DNA of 64,000 nt from Dyella jiangningensis (lineage in GTDB: Bacteria > Pseudomonadota > Gammaproteobacteria > Xanthomonadales > Rhodanobacteraceae). This document shows, piece after piece, positions 10,610 to 18,855 of the stretch. Position 1 is the first letter of the stretch. Each line of letters opens with the position of its first letter. The translations under genes were made by a program, and so were the position numbers. The stretch is taken from assembly GCA_000632805.1 (NCBI GenBank), contig CP007444.1, positions 1,488,001 to 1,552,000 on the forward strand, given 5' to 3'. The notes below the pieces were generated by a model that did no database searches, was not told the origin of the DNA, and saw only the letters and a program-made list of their open reading frames with translations.

Positions 10610-12691
10610 TCAGCCGCCCCGACGCAAGTCCTCCGCATCCGCGCTATGAAAGTGGCGCTTGAAAGGCACTTCGCCGGCGGAAGGTTCCTCCAGCTCGCGT
10701 GCATGGCGATGGCCGGCGTAGACCGCGTGAGCGATCAAGCCGGGCGCTTCGGCGTCGCCGATGCAGCGCAGCGAGCGAATGCCGGCAAGGTTCCACTCGG
10801 CCTCGCGTAGCAACAACGCCTGGTACAGCGCGTCGTCAGGGAGACGGGAGGTGACCATGACGATGGCGTCGCAGGCTTGCCCGGAAATCGTGCCGTCCCA
10901 GGCGTTTTCCAGCGTCAGGGTCGCACCGTCGAACCCGACGATGCCATGCGACACGTGGACCTCGATACCCTGTTTGGCCATCCGTTTGCGGATGTGGCGA
11001 TAGTCCAGCGTATTCACGCTCCAGGGAGCCACGCTGTCTTCAGGAGTTACATAAGAGACCTTGCATCCTTGTTGATGCAGCAGGTCGGCAGCGACGCTCG
11101 CATAGTAGAAGCCATCGTCATCGAAGACGGCCACGCGGCCCGACGGAAGGCGACCGTCCATCAGGTCGTCGAGCGTGAAGACGCAGGGGTGGTCGGCAAG
11201 GCCGGGGATGCCCAGCCCGTTGCTACGCCCGAATCCATCGCGACGCCAATGGCAGCCTGTCGCCAGCACGACATGCTCCGCGCCGAAGTCCAGCACGTCC
11301 TGCGCGGACAACACCGAATCGAGATAGATCGAGACGTTCGACAGCTTGCCGATCTGGCCAACACGCCAGTCACGCACGCGGGCCCATTCGGCCAGGCCGG
11401 GCAGGCGCGCTTCGCGTGTGACCCGGCCGCCGAGCTCGCGTCGCGCTTCCGCCAGGCTGACCTCATAGCCCCGCTGGCCAAGCGCACGCGCGGCCTCCAG
11501 CCCCGCGGGACCACCGCCCACCACGAGCACACGGCTGGCTTCGCGCTTCGGCGGCAGGCGCTCGGGATGCCAGCCCTTTCGCCATTCCTCGCCCATGGTC
11601 GGGTTTTGCGTGCAGCGGATCGGCGAGATGGTCATGTCTCCGGACACGCAGATATTGCAGCCGATGCATTCGCGGATATCGTCGATGCGGCCTTGCTCGA
11701 TCTTGCGCGGGAGGAACGGATCGGCAATGGAGGGACGCGCAGCGCCAATCAGGTCGATCACGCCACGACGAATCTGCGACACCATGGTGTCGGGCGAGGT
11801 GAATCGACCGACGCCGACCACGGGCTTGGTGGTCATTTTCTTGACGAAGGAAACGAACGGTTCCTGCGCACCTTCGGCAGCGAAGCGTGACGGCACCGAA
11901 TCGTTGTACCAGGCGGCGACATTCACGTCCCACAGATCGGGCAGTTCAGCGATCAACCCGACGATGTCCTGCGCTTCCGACAGCTCGATGCCCTCGGGGC
12001 CGAGCAGTTCCTCGGTGGCGAAGCGCAGGGCCACTGCGCAGCGGTCGCCCACGGCTTCGCGCGTGTCTTCCAGCACTTCGCGTAGCAGGCGCACGCGGTT
12101 TTCCAGCGAACCGCCGTAGGCGTCACTGCGATGGTTGCGCCTGCGCTGCAGGAAGTGCATGGGCAGCGACAGGTCGTGGGCGGCATAGACATAGATGATG
12201 TCCATGCCGGCGCGCTTGGCACGCAAGGCAGCCTCGCGATGCCAGCGCCGGTACTCGCGAATGTCCTTCAGCGTCATCGCGCGCGCTTGCGACGGATAGC
12301 CGTATTTGGACGGCTGATGCGATGGGCCGATCAATACTTCGCGCGAATAGAGGTTCGATGCGGTGGGGCCGTTGTGCGACAACTCCACCGCAGCCAGCGC
12401 ACCGTGCGCATGCAGCTTGTCGCACATGAGTGCGAGCGCGGGGATGTCATGGTCGTCCCACAGGCGCGCTTCCACGTAGGGGGTAAGGTCGCTGCTGGGG
12501 TGAATTTCGCACTCTTCGGTGGATACGACCGCCCAGCCGCCTTCGGCTTTCATCTCACGCATCGCCGCGTGCGCGAGCGGCATCGCGTGGCCCATGCCGT
12601 TGCAGTGCGGGACCTGGAAGAAACGATTCTTGGTGACGACGGGGCCGATCTGCACCGGCGTGAACAGGATGTCGTAGCGTGGGTCGCGCAT
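10610..12691 (-). CDS. Trimethylamine-dehydrogenase-family FMN/[4Fe-4S] oxidoreductase
   Basis: Iron-sulfur flavoprotein of 693 residues resembling trimethylamine, dimethylamine and histamine dehydrogenases. An N-terminal old-yellow-enzyme barrel carries VPHC with Cys30, which in TMADH binds FMN covalently. Tyr169 and His172 (YVYAAH) sit at identical numbering, and the third triad residue is Asp264. The cluster Cys are 342, 345, 348 and 360 (C-x2-C-x2-C-x11-C). A C-terminal nucleotide-binding domain opens with VLVVGGGPAGLEAARALG. TMADH's aromatic bowl (Tyr60, Trp264, Trp355, recalled from the family) is changed: Trp261 remains, but Glu60 and Asp352 replace the others. The family oxidatively demethylates or deaminates amines. 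Last gene of the minus-strand operon, 5 bp after the permease; start at 12691. Confidence 0.88.
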   Translation of the reverse strand: MRDPRYDILFTPVQIGPVVTKNRFFQVPHCNGMGHAMPLAHAAMREMKAEGGWAVVSTEECEIHPSSDLTPYVEARLWDDHDIPALALMCDKLHAHGALAAVELSHNGPTASNLYSREVLIGPSHQPSKYGYPSQARAMTLKDIREYRRWHREAALRAKRAGMDIIYVYAAHDLSLPMHFLQRRRNHRSDAYGGSLENRVRLLREVLEDTREAVGDRCAVALRFATEELLGPEGIELSEAQDIVGLIAELPDLWDVNVAAWYNDSVPSRFAAEGAQEPFVSFVKKMTTKPVVGVGRFTSPDTMVSQIRRGVIDLIGAARPSIADPFLPRKIEQGRIDDIRECIGCNICVSGDMTISPIRCTQNPTMGEEWRKGWHPERLPPKREASRVLVVGGGPAGLEAARALGQRGYEVSLAEARRELGGRVTREARLPGLAEWARVRDWRVGQIGKLSNVSIYLDSVLSAQDVLDFGAEHVVLATGCHWRRDGFGRSNGLGIPGLADHPCVFTLDDLMDGRLPSGRVAVFDDDGFYYASVAADLLHQQGCKVSYVTPEDSVAPWSVNTLDYRHIRKRMAKQGIEVHVSHGIVGFDGATLTLENAWDGTISGQACDAIVMVTSRLPDDALYQALLLREAEWNLAGIRSLRCIGDAEAPGLIAHAVYAGHRHARELEEPSAGEVPFKRHFHSADAEDLRRGG

Positions 12692-12696
12692 GGCGG

Positions 12697-14010
12697 TCAC
12701 GCCTTGAGCGGCGCGGCCGCGGGACGACGCAGGCGCATGAGTCCATACAACGGCAGGCCGACGGCCATCAGGCCCAGGGCAAGCAGGAATGGTTCGTGCC
12801 CGCTGCCGACGAACGCGAAGATCACGTAGCACACGCCAGCGAAACCGAAGAACAATGCTTCACGGCCGGCTTCGGGCGCGGCGCCACGTCGCCACAGCAC
12901 CAGCAATGCCAGCGAGCAGCACAGGTAGAGCGGCAGATTGGCGGCGGTTACCACGCGTGTGATGAAAGTGAAGGCTGCGACCAGCGATTTGCTGTAACTC
13001 ATCCACACCATGGCCGAAGCGAGTGCTCCCGTGACCAGCAAGGCCACGACAGGCGCGCCACGACGATTCTCGCGGCCGAGCATGGCCGGCAGCACGCCGT
13101 TGTTGGCCATGGTCCGGGTAATCTCGCCCATCAGCAGCGTCCAACCATTGAGGCAGCCAAGCCCGCTCACCACCACGAACAAGGCCAGCCAGCGGCCGAC
13201 GCCGGCACCGAGGTGGCGCTCCATCAGCAGCGCGAACGGCGCGTTCGCGTTGGCCAATTCCGCCTGCGGTATGAGCAGCATCGGCACGGTCGAGACGATG
13301 ATGTAGACCACCGCGGCAAGCAGTGTTCCCGTCATGGTGGCTCGCGGGATCGTGCGTCCGGGATTGATCACTCGGGAGGCGGGGATGCTTGCCGACTCAA
13401 GGCCGAGCATGGCGAACAAGGCGATGGTGGAAGCCGCCGTCACGTTGCTCAGCGTCAGCGGCGTGGTCGGCGGGTGAGCCGTATAGGCGGCCGGCGTGGT
13501 GAACAGCACCCAGGCTCCCAGCAGCGCGATACCGGCCATGGGGAGCAGCTTGAGTGCGCTGGTCACCACCTGCACGCGTCCGCCCATGCGTACGCCAAAC
13601 AGGTTGACGGCGATGAACGACCACAGCAGCACGAGCGCGACCAGCGCCGGTTGGATCCGCCCCAGTTCGGGCACGATCACCGTGAGGTAACCCACGGCGC
13701 CGGTGGCGAGCGCCGCATTGGTCAGCCATATCGAAACCCAGTAGGCCCATAGCGCCATGTAGGCCGGCAGCTCGCCCAACGTGTTGCGCACATAGCCATA
13801 CGGGCCATCGGCATCGGGCAGTGCGTGCGAGAGGTGGGCGAACACACGCGCCAGCGCCAGGCAGCCGGCAAGCGTCACCAGCCACCCGATCACGGCATTG
13901 AAGCCATACGGCGCCAGGGATGCGGGCAGGATGAAGATGCCCAGGCCGATGACATTGCCCACGACCAGCGCGGTACAGGTCCAGAAACCGATCTTGTTGC
14001 CGTCACTCAT
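12697..14010 (-). CDS. APC-family amino acid/amine permease, AdiC-like
   Basis: Inner-membrane transporter of 437 residues with about 12 predicted helices. The TM1 signature VVGNVIGLGIFILPASLAPY matches the unwound helix of the arginine:agmatine antiporter AdiC and the basic amino acid/polyamine antiporter (APA) branch of the APC superfamily. A further conserved stretch is GPYGYVRNTLGELPAYMALW. It lies 16 bp after the amidohydrolase gene and 5 bp before the flavoprotein gene, so it very probably imports that operon's substrate or exchanges it for a product. The APA-like sequence hints at a cationic substrate. Family firm, specificity inferred. Confidence 0.88.
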   Translation of the reverse strand: MSDGNKIGFWTCTALVVGNVIGLGIFILPASLAPYGFNAVIGWLVTLAGCLALARVFAHLSHALPDADGPYGYVRNTLGELPAYMALWAYWVSIWLTNAALATGAVGYLTVIVPELGRIQPALVALVLLWSFIAVNLFGVRMGGRVQVVTSALKLLPMAGIALLGAWVLFTTPAAYTAHPPTTPLTLSNVTAASTIALFAMLGLESASIPASRVINPGRTIPRATMTGTLLAAVVYIIVSTVPMLLIPQAELANANAPFALLMERHLGAGVGRWLALFVVVSGLGCLNGWTLLMGEITRTMANNGVLPAMLGRENRRGAPVVALLVTGALASAMVWMSYSKSLVAAFTFITRVVTAANLPLYLCCSLALLVLWRRGAAPEAGREALFFGFAGVCYVIFAFVGSGHEPFLLALGLMAVGLPLYGLMRLRRPAAAPLKA

Positions 14011-14026
14011 GCTGGGCCTGTTCCGT

Positions 14027-15328
14027 TCAGTCGAGGGAAACCGTTTCGCCTGCCTTCATTACGCTCCGCACCTGGCGCAGGCATTCCACATCCTTCAGCG
14101 GATCACACGCCACGGCGACCATGTCGGCGGCCTTGCCCGGTGTGATGGAGCCCAGTTCCTTCTCCTTGCCCAGCAGCCGTGCAGCGTCGATGGTCGCGGC
14201 GCGGATCGCCTGCAAAGGCGTCATGCCATAGCGCACCATGTAGGCGAACTGGCGTGCGTTGTCGCCATGCGGATAGACGCCGGCATCGGTGCCAAAGGCG
14301 ATGTGCACGCCAGCTTTGACGGCTTTGCGGAAACCGTCGCGCTGCGCTTGGGTGGTCTCGACGTTCTTGCGGATTTTCTCCGCCGACCATCCTTCGCTGC
14401 GACCGACGCTGTCGATGTAGTCGCCGTTGTAGATGTCCGCCACCAGCCAGGTGCCGTGCTGCTTCATCAGCGCGATGCCTTCGTCGTCGATCAGCGACCC
14501 GTGTTCGATGGAACGCACGCCGGCCCGCACGGCGCGCTTGATGCCTTCAGCGCCATGCGCATGCGCCGCGACGAACTTGCCGCGCTTGGCGGCTTCGGTG
14601 ACCGCGGCATGGATTTCTTCTTCGGTGTATTCGGACTGGCCAGGTTCGGTGCCATCGGTCAGCACGGCGCCCGTGGCGATCACCTTGATCAGGTCGGCGC
14701 CGTGGTCGAGGATGAAATCCACATGCTTGCGCACCTCGTCCGGACCCTTGGAAACGCCGCGACGGAATTCTTCCGGCACCACGGTGCCCACAGGGAGTCC
14801 GGTGATTTCGCCACCACCACCGGGGATCGTGATGTACGCATCGGCGACGAACATGCGCGGCCCCGGCACGTAGCCGGCGTTGATGGCATCGCGCAAGGCG
14901 ATGTCGGCAAAGCCGCGATAGACGCCCACGTCGCGCACGGTGGTGAAGCCGGCGCGCAAGGTATCGCGGGCGTTCTTGGCGCCGATGAAGGCGTCGCGGG
15001 TCGGCGTGCTCTTCAGCGCGGCGCCCGGGTCCGCGCTTTCGGGCTCGTCGGCGATGTGCGTGTGCATGTCCATCAGGCCGGGTACGACGGTGTAGCCGGA
15101 CCAGTCCACGAGTTTCGACGCCGTCGAAGCGGCCGCAGACCAGGGTTTCACGCTGGTCACGCGGCCATGCTCAATGATCACGGCCTGGTCCGCCAGCATG
15201 GCGCCGCTGTCGACATCCAGCAGGTGGCCGACGTGCACCACGGTGCTGCCTCCGGATTCCGCCGCGATGGCGGGCACCGACGAGATGACGGCGACCGCAC
15301 AGAACAGGCTGCAAAGCTTCAGCGTCAT
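14027..15328 (-). CDS. Exported metal-dependent amidohydrolase, prolidase/dipeptidase type
   Basis: Amidohydrolase-superfamily protein of 433 residues with a Sec signal peptide (LKLCSLFCAVAVISSVPAIA, cleavage near AA/ES), hence periplasmic. Binuclear-metal ligands in order: HTH in GLMDMHTHIAD, a carboxylated-Lys candidate in ADLIKVIATGAV, His in AHAHG, His in SIEHGSL, and Asp in FGTDAGVYPHG. This layout is that of the COG1228 imidazolonepropionase/Xaa-Pro dipeptidase-like group, which includes Caulobacter enzymes cleaving L-Xaa-L-Arg/Lys dipeptides and others cleaving Xaa-Pro (from memory). Its ATG overlaps the Rieske gene's TGA by ATGA, so the two are translationally coupled. A plausible role is releasing an amino-acid-like substrate from dipeptides before import. 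Confidence 0.87.
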   Translation of the reverse strand: MTLKLCSLFCAVAVISSVPAIAAESGGSTVVHVGHLLDVDSGAMLADQAVIIEHGRVTSVKPWSAAASTASKLVDWSGYTVVPGLMDMHTHIADEPESADPGAALKSTPTRDAFIGAKNARDTLRAGFTTVRDVGVYRGFADIALRDAINAGYVPGPRMFVADAYITIPGGGGEITGLPVGTVVPEEFRRGVSKGPDEVRKHVDFILDHGADLIKVIATGAVLTDGTEPGQSEYTEEEIHAAVTEAAKRGKFVAAHAHGAEGIKRAVRAGVRSIEHGSLIDDEGIALMKQHGTWLVADIYNGDYIDSVGRSEGWSAEKIRKNVETTQAQRDGFRKAVKAGVHIAFGTDAGVYPHGDNARQFAYMVRYGMTPLQAIRAATIDAARLLGKEKELGSITPGKAADMVAVACDPLKDVECLRQVRSVMKAGETVSLD

Positions 15329-16395
15329 GCGGATGCTCCGGCATCGTCGGCATAGGCCGCGCGCAACAGGTTGTGGAAATGCCACACGCCGCTTTCGCGG
15401 CGCGGACAAAGGCGACCGGGTTCATAGTGGCCCGAGGCGAGGCCCTTCTGCACGGCGACGCAGATCTCGATGTCCTCGTGCTGCACTTCGTCGCTGAAGG
15501 ACTGATCCGCGGCGATGCGCGCCTGCGCGGCCTCGTCCTGCGCATAGTAGTAATCGAACTCCACGCGACAGCGTCCCGGGCCCAAGGGAAGAATGCGGTT
15601 GGTCTGCATGCGTCCCGGCATGATGTTGAGCATCACGTTCGGATAAACGAAGTAATAGAACGCCCGACCGTCGCCGTAGATGTCCGCGCTGTTGCGCAGC
15701 GGCGAAGACTGCAGCGAATACCAGGGAAACAGTTCCGTGTCGTAGGCGCGGTAGTCGAGCACCTTGGACAGGCCCGGATGCACGTGGGGCAGGTGATAAC
15801 CCTCCAGGAAGTTGTCGATGTAGACCTTCCAGTTGCAGTCGATGTCATAGCTGTCCCTGCGCAGGTAGCGCATGGCGGACAGGTCGATGGGAGCGATGTT
15901 TTCCACGATACCGCCGTAGACGTCCTCGAACGGCGGCACCTCCTTGTCGATGGCGACAAACACCAGGCCCTGCCATTCGTGCACGCGCAGTGGCGGCAGG
16001 CGGATGTCTTCCACACGGAAATCGGCGGCGCTCTGCATTTCGGGCGCGCTGCGCAGCTGGCCTTCCAGCGTGTAGGTCCAGCCGTGGTATTTGCAGTGCA
16101 GCGATCGGATGCCCTTGCCGTTGCACAGCGCGAGCGGCCCGGCCCGGTGGCGGCATACGTTCACAAATGCGCGCAGCACGCCGTCCTGGCCGCGCACCAG
16201 CAGCACGGGCACGCCGCCGATCTGCTCGACCACGTGGTCGCCGGGTTCGGCCAGCTGCCCCTGGTGTGCCACGAGCTGCCAGCTTCGAGCGAACACCGCG
16301 CGAAGCTCCATCGCCAGCATGTCGTCGCCAAAGTAGTAGCGCGGAGAAAGGGCACGGGCGTGATCGAGCTCGAGGATGGTCGTATCGACTTGCAT
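15325..16395 (-). CDS. Rieske non-heme iron oxygenase, quaternary-amine N-demethylase type
   Basis: Oxygenase alpha subunit of 356 residues. The Rieske [2Fe-2S] ligands are CRHRAGP and CKYHGW (C-x-H...C-x2-H). The catalytic mononuclear iron site is NFLEGYHLPHVHPGL (His-x4-His) with a later Asp. Its nearest described groups by feel are choline-monooxygenase-like and betaine/stachydrine demethylase enzymes (GbcA, Stc2, CntA), which attack N-methyl groups of quaternary amines. The start at 16395 has a GGAG site; the frame is open much further upstream, but that part has no family similarity. First gene of the operon. No ferredoxin reductase is encoded nearby, so the electron donor must come from elsewhere. 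Substrate unknown. Confidence 0.85.
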   Translation of the reverse strand: MQVDTTILELDHARALSPRYYFGDDMLAMELRAVFARSWQLVAHQGQLAEPGDHVVEQIGGVPVLLVRGQDGVLRAFVNVCRHRAGPLALCNGKGIRSLHCKYHGWTYTLEGQLRSAPEMQSAADFRVEDIRLPPLRVHEWQGLVFVAIDKEVPPFEDVYGGIVENIAPIDLSAMRYLRRDSYDIDCNWKVYIDNFLEGYHLPHVHPGLSKVLDYRAYDTELFPWYSLQSSPLRNSADIYGDGRAFYYFVYPNVMLNIMPGRMQTNRILPLGPGRCRVEFDYYYAQDEAAQARIAADQSFSDEVQHEDIEICVAVQKGLASGHYEPGRLCPRRESGVWHFHNLLRAAYADDAGASA

Positions 16396-16774
16396 GCGTG
16401 GCTCCGGTTCCGGGATAGTCTGGCTCGACGAAGGTTGCCTCACGGAGACGTCATGCCCCGTTTTCGCCCCGTGCCCGCGTCGTGCCCGTTGTGCAGTATT
16501 GCCTTGGCGACCGAGCCGCGCGCAAGAGGGCAGGAAGGGCAGCCCGACGATGGCGCGGGACTCGCTACGTGGATGTGACCATGGCCCCGTTGCAGGCGGC
16601 GCGCAAGCTTCCAGAAGGCTTGCGGCTGAACGCGGAGGCCTTTGTTCAACGCACCATGCGCGACGCGCCAGCGATGGCGCCGTTGTTTGCGCTGCGACGC
16701 AACCATCCGTGCCGCGCATTCGGTAGTCTTCGTCCAGGCGTCGGTCGGGGAGGCGCCCTGACCGTGGAGCGACC
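16396..16774. other. Divergent intergenic region, 379 bp
   Basis: Gap between the start of the minus-strand catabolic operon and the plus-strand TPR-sulfotransferase gene. It should hold promoters for both directions, but I see no convincing sigma-70 hexamers, inverted repeats or regulator box. Open frames inside it are rich in Arg and Ala and resemble coding shadows. Confidence 0.5.
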
Positions 16775-18811
16775 ATGAACACTGCGATGCCCCATACCGA
16801 TGGTGCCGGCACGCTCGACCAGGCGTTGGCGCATGCCGAGCGCCTGCTTGAGCGCGATCCTTCGCTCGCCGGCGAACAGGCCGCAGAGATCCTCAAGGTC
16901 GTGCCGGAGCATCCCGCGGCGCTGCGCGTGCTCGCGATCGCTCGAGCCATGCGGGGCGATGCCGATGCCGCGCTGGCCATCCTCGAACCGCTGGCGCGTG
17001 CGCAGCCTTCGTGGGCGCAGGTGCATTTCGACCTGGGCGTGGTGCTCGGCCAGCGCGGGCGAGGCGAGGAAGCCACGGCGGCCTTGCGCAGGGCTGTCGC
17101 TCTGAAGCCTGGTTTGCCGCAGGCCTGGCGCCTGCTGGGCGACCACCTGCTGGCCGCCGGCGATCATGACGCCGCGGATGTCGCGTATGCGCAGCATGTC
17201 CGCCACTCCGTGCGTGATCCGCGCCTGCTCGCCGCTGCCACCGCGCTGACCGAAAACCGTATTCCTCAGGCAGAGGCGCTGCTGCGTGAACATCTTCGCG
17301 AAGCGCCTACCGACATCGCGGCGATCCGCATGTTCGCGGAAGTCGCCCTGCGGCTCGGGCGCAACGAGGACGCCCTGAATCTGCTGGCACGCTGCCTTGA
17401 GCTCGCGCCCACGTTTCATGCCGCCCGCCAGAACTATGCGCTGGCATTGCATCGTAGCAATCAGCCGGAACAGGCCCTGGCCGAGATCGAGCGCCTGCTC
17501 GCGGTCGCGCCGGAGCATCCCGGCTATCGCAATCTCAAGGCGGTGGTGCTGTGTCGCATCGGCGACGTCGAGCCGGCCATTGCGCTTTATGCGGATCTGC
17601 TCGGCACTTACCCAGGCAACCCCAAGGTATGGATGAGTTACGGCCACGCGTTGAAGACCGCGGGCCAGCAGGAGCAGGCCATTGCCGCCTACCGGCGCAG
17701 CCTGGCGCTCGAACCCTCGTTTGGCGAAGTGTGGTGGAGTCTCGCCAATCTGAAGACGTTCCGCTTCAGCGCCGACGATCTGATGACCATGCGCGAGCAG
17801 CTCGCCCGCGACGACCTCGCCGAGGACGATCGCCTGCACCTGGAATTCGCCGTAGGCAAGGCGCTGGAAGATGCGGGCGACTATGCGTCCTCGTTCGCGC
17901 ATTACGCCCAGGGCAATGCGATCCGTCGCGGCCAGCTTCGCTACAACGCCGACGAAACGTCGGCGCGTGTGCGCCATATCCGCGAGCGCTACACGCGCGA
18001 ATTCTTTGCCTCGCGCGATGGCTCGGGTTGCCAGGTCGGCGACCCGATCTTCATCGTGGGTTTGCCCCGTGCGGGCTCCACCCTCATCGAACAGATCCTT
18101 TCCAGCCACAGCCAGGTGGAAGGAACGATGGAGCTGCCCGAGGTCACCTCGATCACACGCCTGCTGCGGGAGCAGGGCGATGCAGACAGCGCCATGCCGT
18201 ACCACGACGTGCTCGCCACGCTCGATCGCGACGCGCTGCGTGAACTGGGTGAGCGCTATCTCGCGCACACGCGCATCCATCGCAAGACCTCGGCACCGCT
18301 GTTCATCGACAAGATGCCGAACAACTTCATGCATATCGGCCTCATCCAGCTGATGCTGCCGAACGCCAGGATCATCGATGCGCGCCGCCATCCGCTGGCG
18401 TGCTGCTTTTCCGGTTTCAAGCAGCATTTCGCGCGCGGACAGAGCTTCAGCTACAGCCTTGACGACCTGGGTCGCTACTACCGCGATTACGTGGCCTTGA
18501 TGGGGCACTTCGACGCGGTGCTGCCGGGGCGCATCCATCGCGTGATCTACGAGCGCATGGTCGAGGACACTGAAGGCGAAGTGCGCCGCCTGCTCGACTA
18601 CTGCGGGCTGCCGTTCGAATCGTCGTGCCTGCGCTTCTTCGAGAACGCGCGGCCGGTGCGCACGGCAAGCTCCGAACAGGTGCGCCGGCCAATCTACCGG
18701 GAGGGGGTGGATCACTGGCAGCACTACGCGCCGTGGCTGGCGCCATTGGAAAACGTTTTGGGGACGGTACTCGGGAGTTATCCCGACGTGCCAATCGGGG
18801 AGGCGGGCTAG
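16775..18811 (+). CDS. TPR-repeat sulfotransferase family protein
   Basis: Two-part protein of 678 residues. Residues 1-390 are a run of tetratricopeptide repeats (for example AQVHFDLGVVLGQRGRGEEA and FHAARQNYALALHRSNQPEQA). The C-terminal 280 residues form a sulfotransferase-like P-loop domain: 5'-PSB loop IVGLPRAGSTLIEQIL, then DKMPNNFMHIGLI, and a 3'-PB-like segment IDARRHPLACCFSGF. The family usually transfers sulfate from PAPS to protein tyrosines or small molecules, but this bacterial TPR-fusion group, often next to TonB-dependent receptors in xanthomonads and caulobacters, has no settled function. The TonB receptor follows 44 bp downstream. There is no signal peptide, so it is cytoplasmic. 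Architecture certain, reaction inferred. Confidence 0.85.
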   Translation: MNTAMPHTDGAGTLDQALAHAERLLERDPSLAGEQAAEILKVVPEHPAALRVLAIARAMRGDADAALAILEPLARAQPSWAQVHFDLGVVLGQRGRGEEATAALRRAVALKPGLPQAWRLLGDHLLAAGDHDAADVAYAQHVRHSVRDPRLLAAATALTENRIPQAEALLREHLREAPTDIAAIRMFAEVALRLGRNEDALNLLARCLELAPTFHAARQNYALALHRSNQPEQALAEIERLLAVAPEHPGYRNLKAVVLCRIGDVEPAIALYADLLGTYPGNPKVWMSYGHALKTAGQQEQAIAAYRRSLALEPSFGEVWWSLANLKTFRFSADDLMTMREQLARDDLAEDDRLHLEFAVGKALEDAGDYASSFAHYAQGNAIRRGQLRYNADETSARVRHIRERYTREFFASRDGSGCQVGDPIFIVGLPRAGSTLIEQILSSHSQVEGTMELPEVTSITRLLREQGDADSAMPYHDVLATLDRDALRELGERYLAHTRIHRKTSAPLFIDKMPNNFMHIGLIQLMLPNARIIDARRHPLACCFSGFKQHFARGQSFSYSLDDLGRYYRDYVALMGHFDAVLPGRIHRVIYERMVEDTEGEVRRLLDYCGLPFESSCLRFFENARPVRTASSEQVRRPIYREGVDHWQHYAPWLAPLENVLGTVLGSYPDVPIGEAG

Positions 18812-18855
18812 TTAAAGACGCCTTGTTTGGTCGTTACACCGGGGAGGGGTAGTCG

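Noticed and set aside
16482..16778. 98-codon plus-strand frame whose TGA overlaps the TPR gene's ATG
   Set aside because: The ATGA overlap looked like coupling, but the product is Arg/Ala-rich, has no ribosome-binding site and resembles no family.
16396..17076. N-terminal extension of the Rieske gene by 227 codons
   Set aside because: It overlaps the TPR gene on the other strand, lacks similarity, and the ATG at 16395 has a proper ribosome-binding site and family-typical start.
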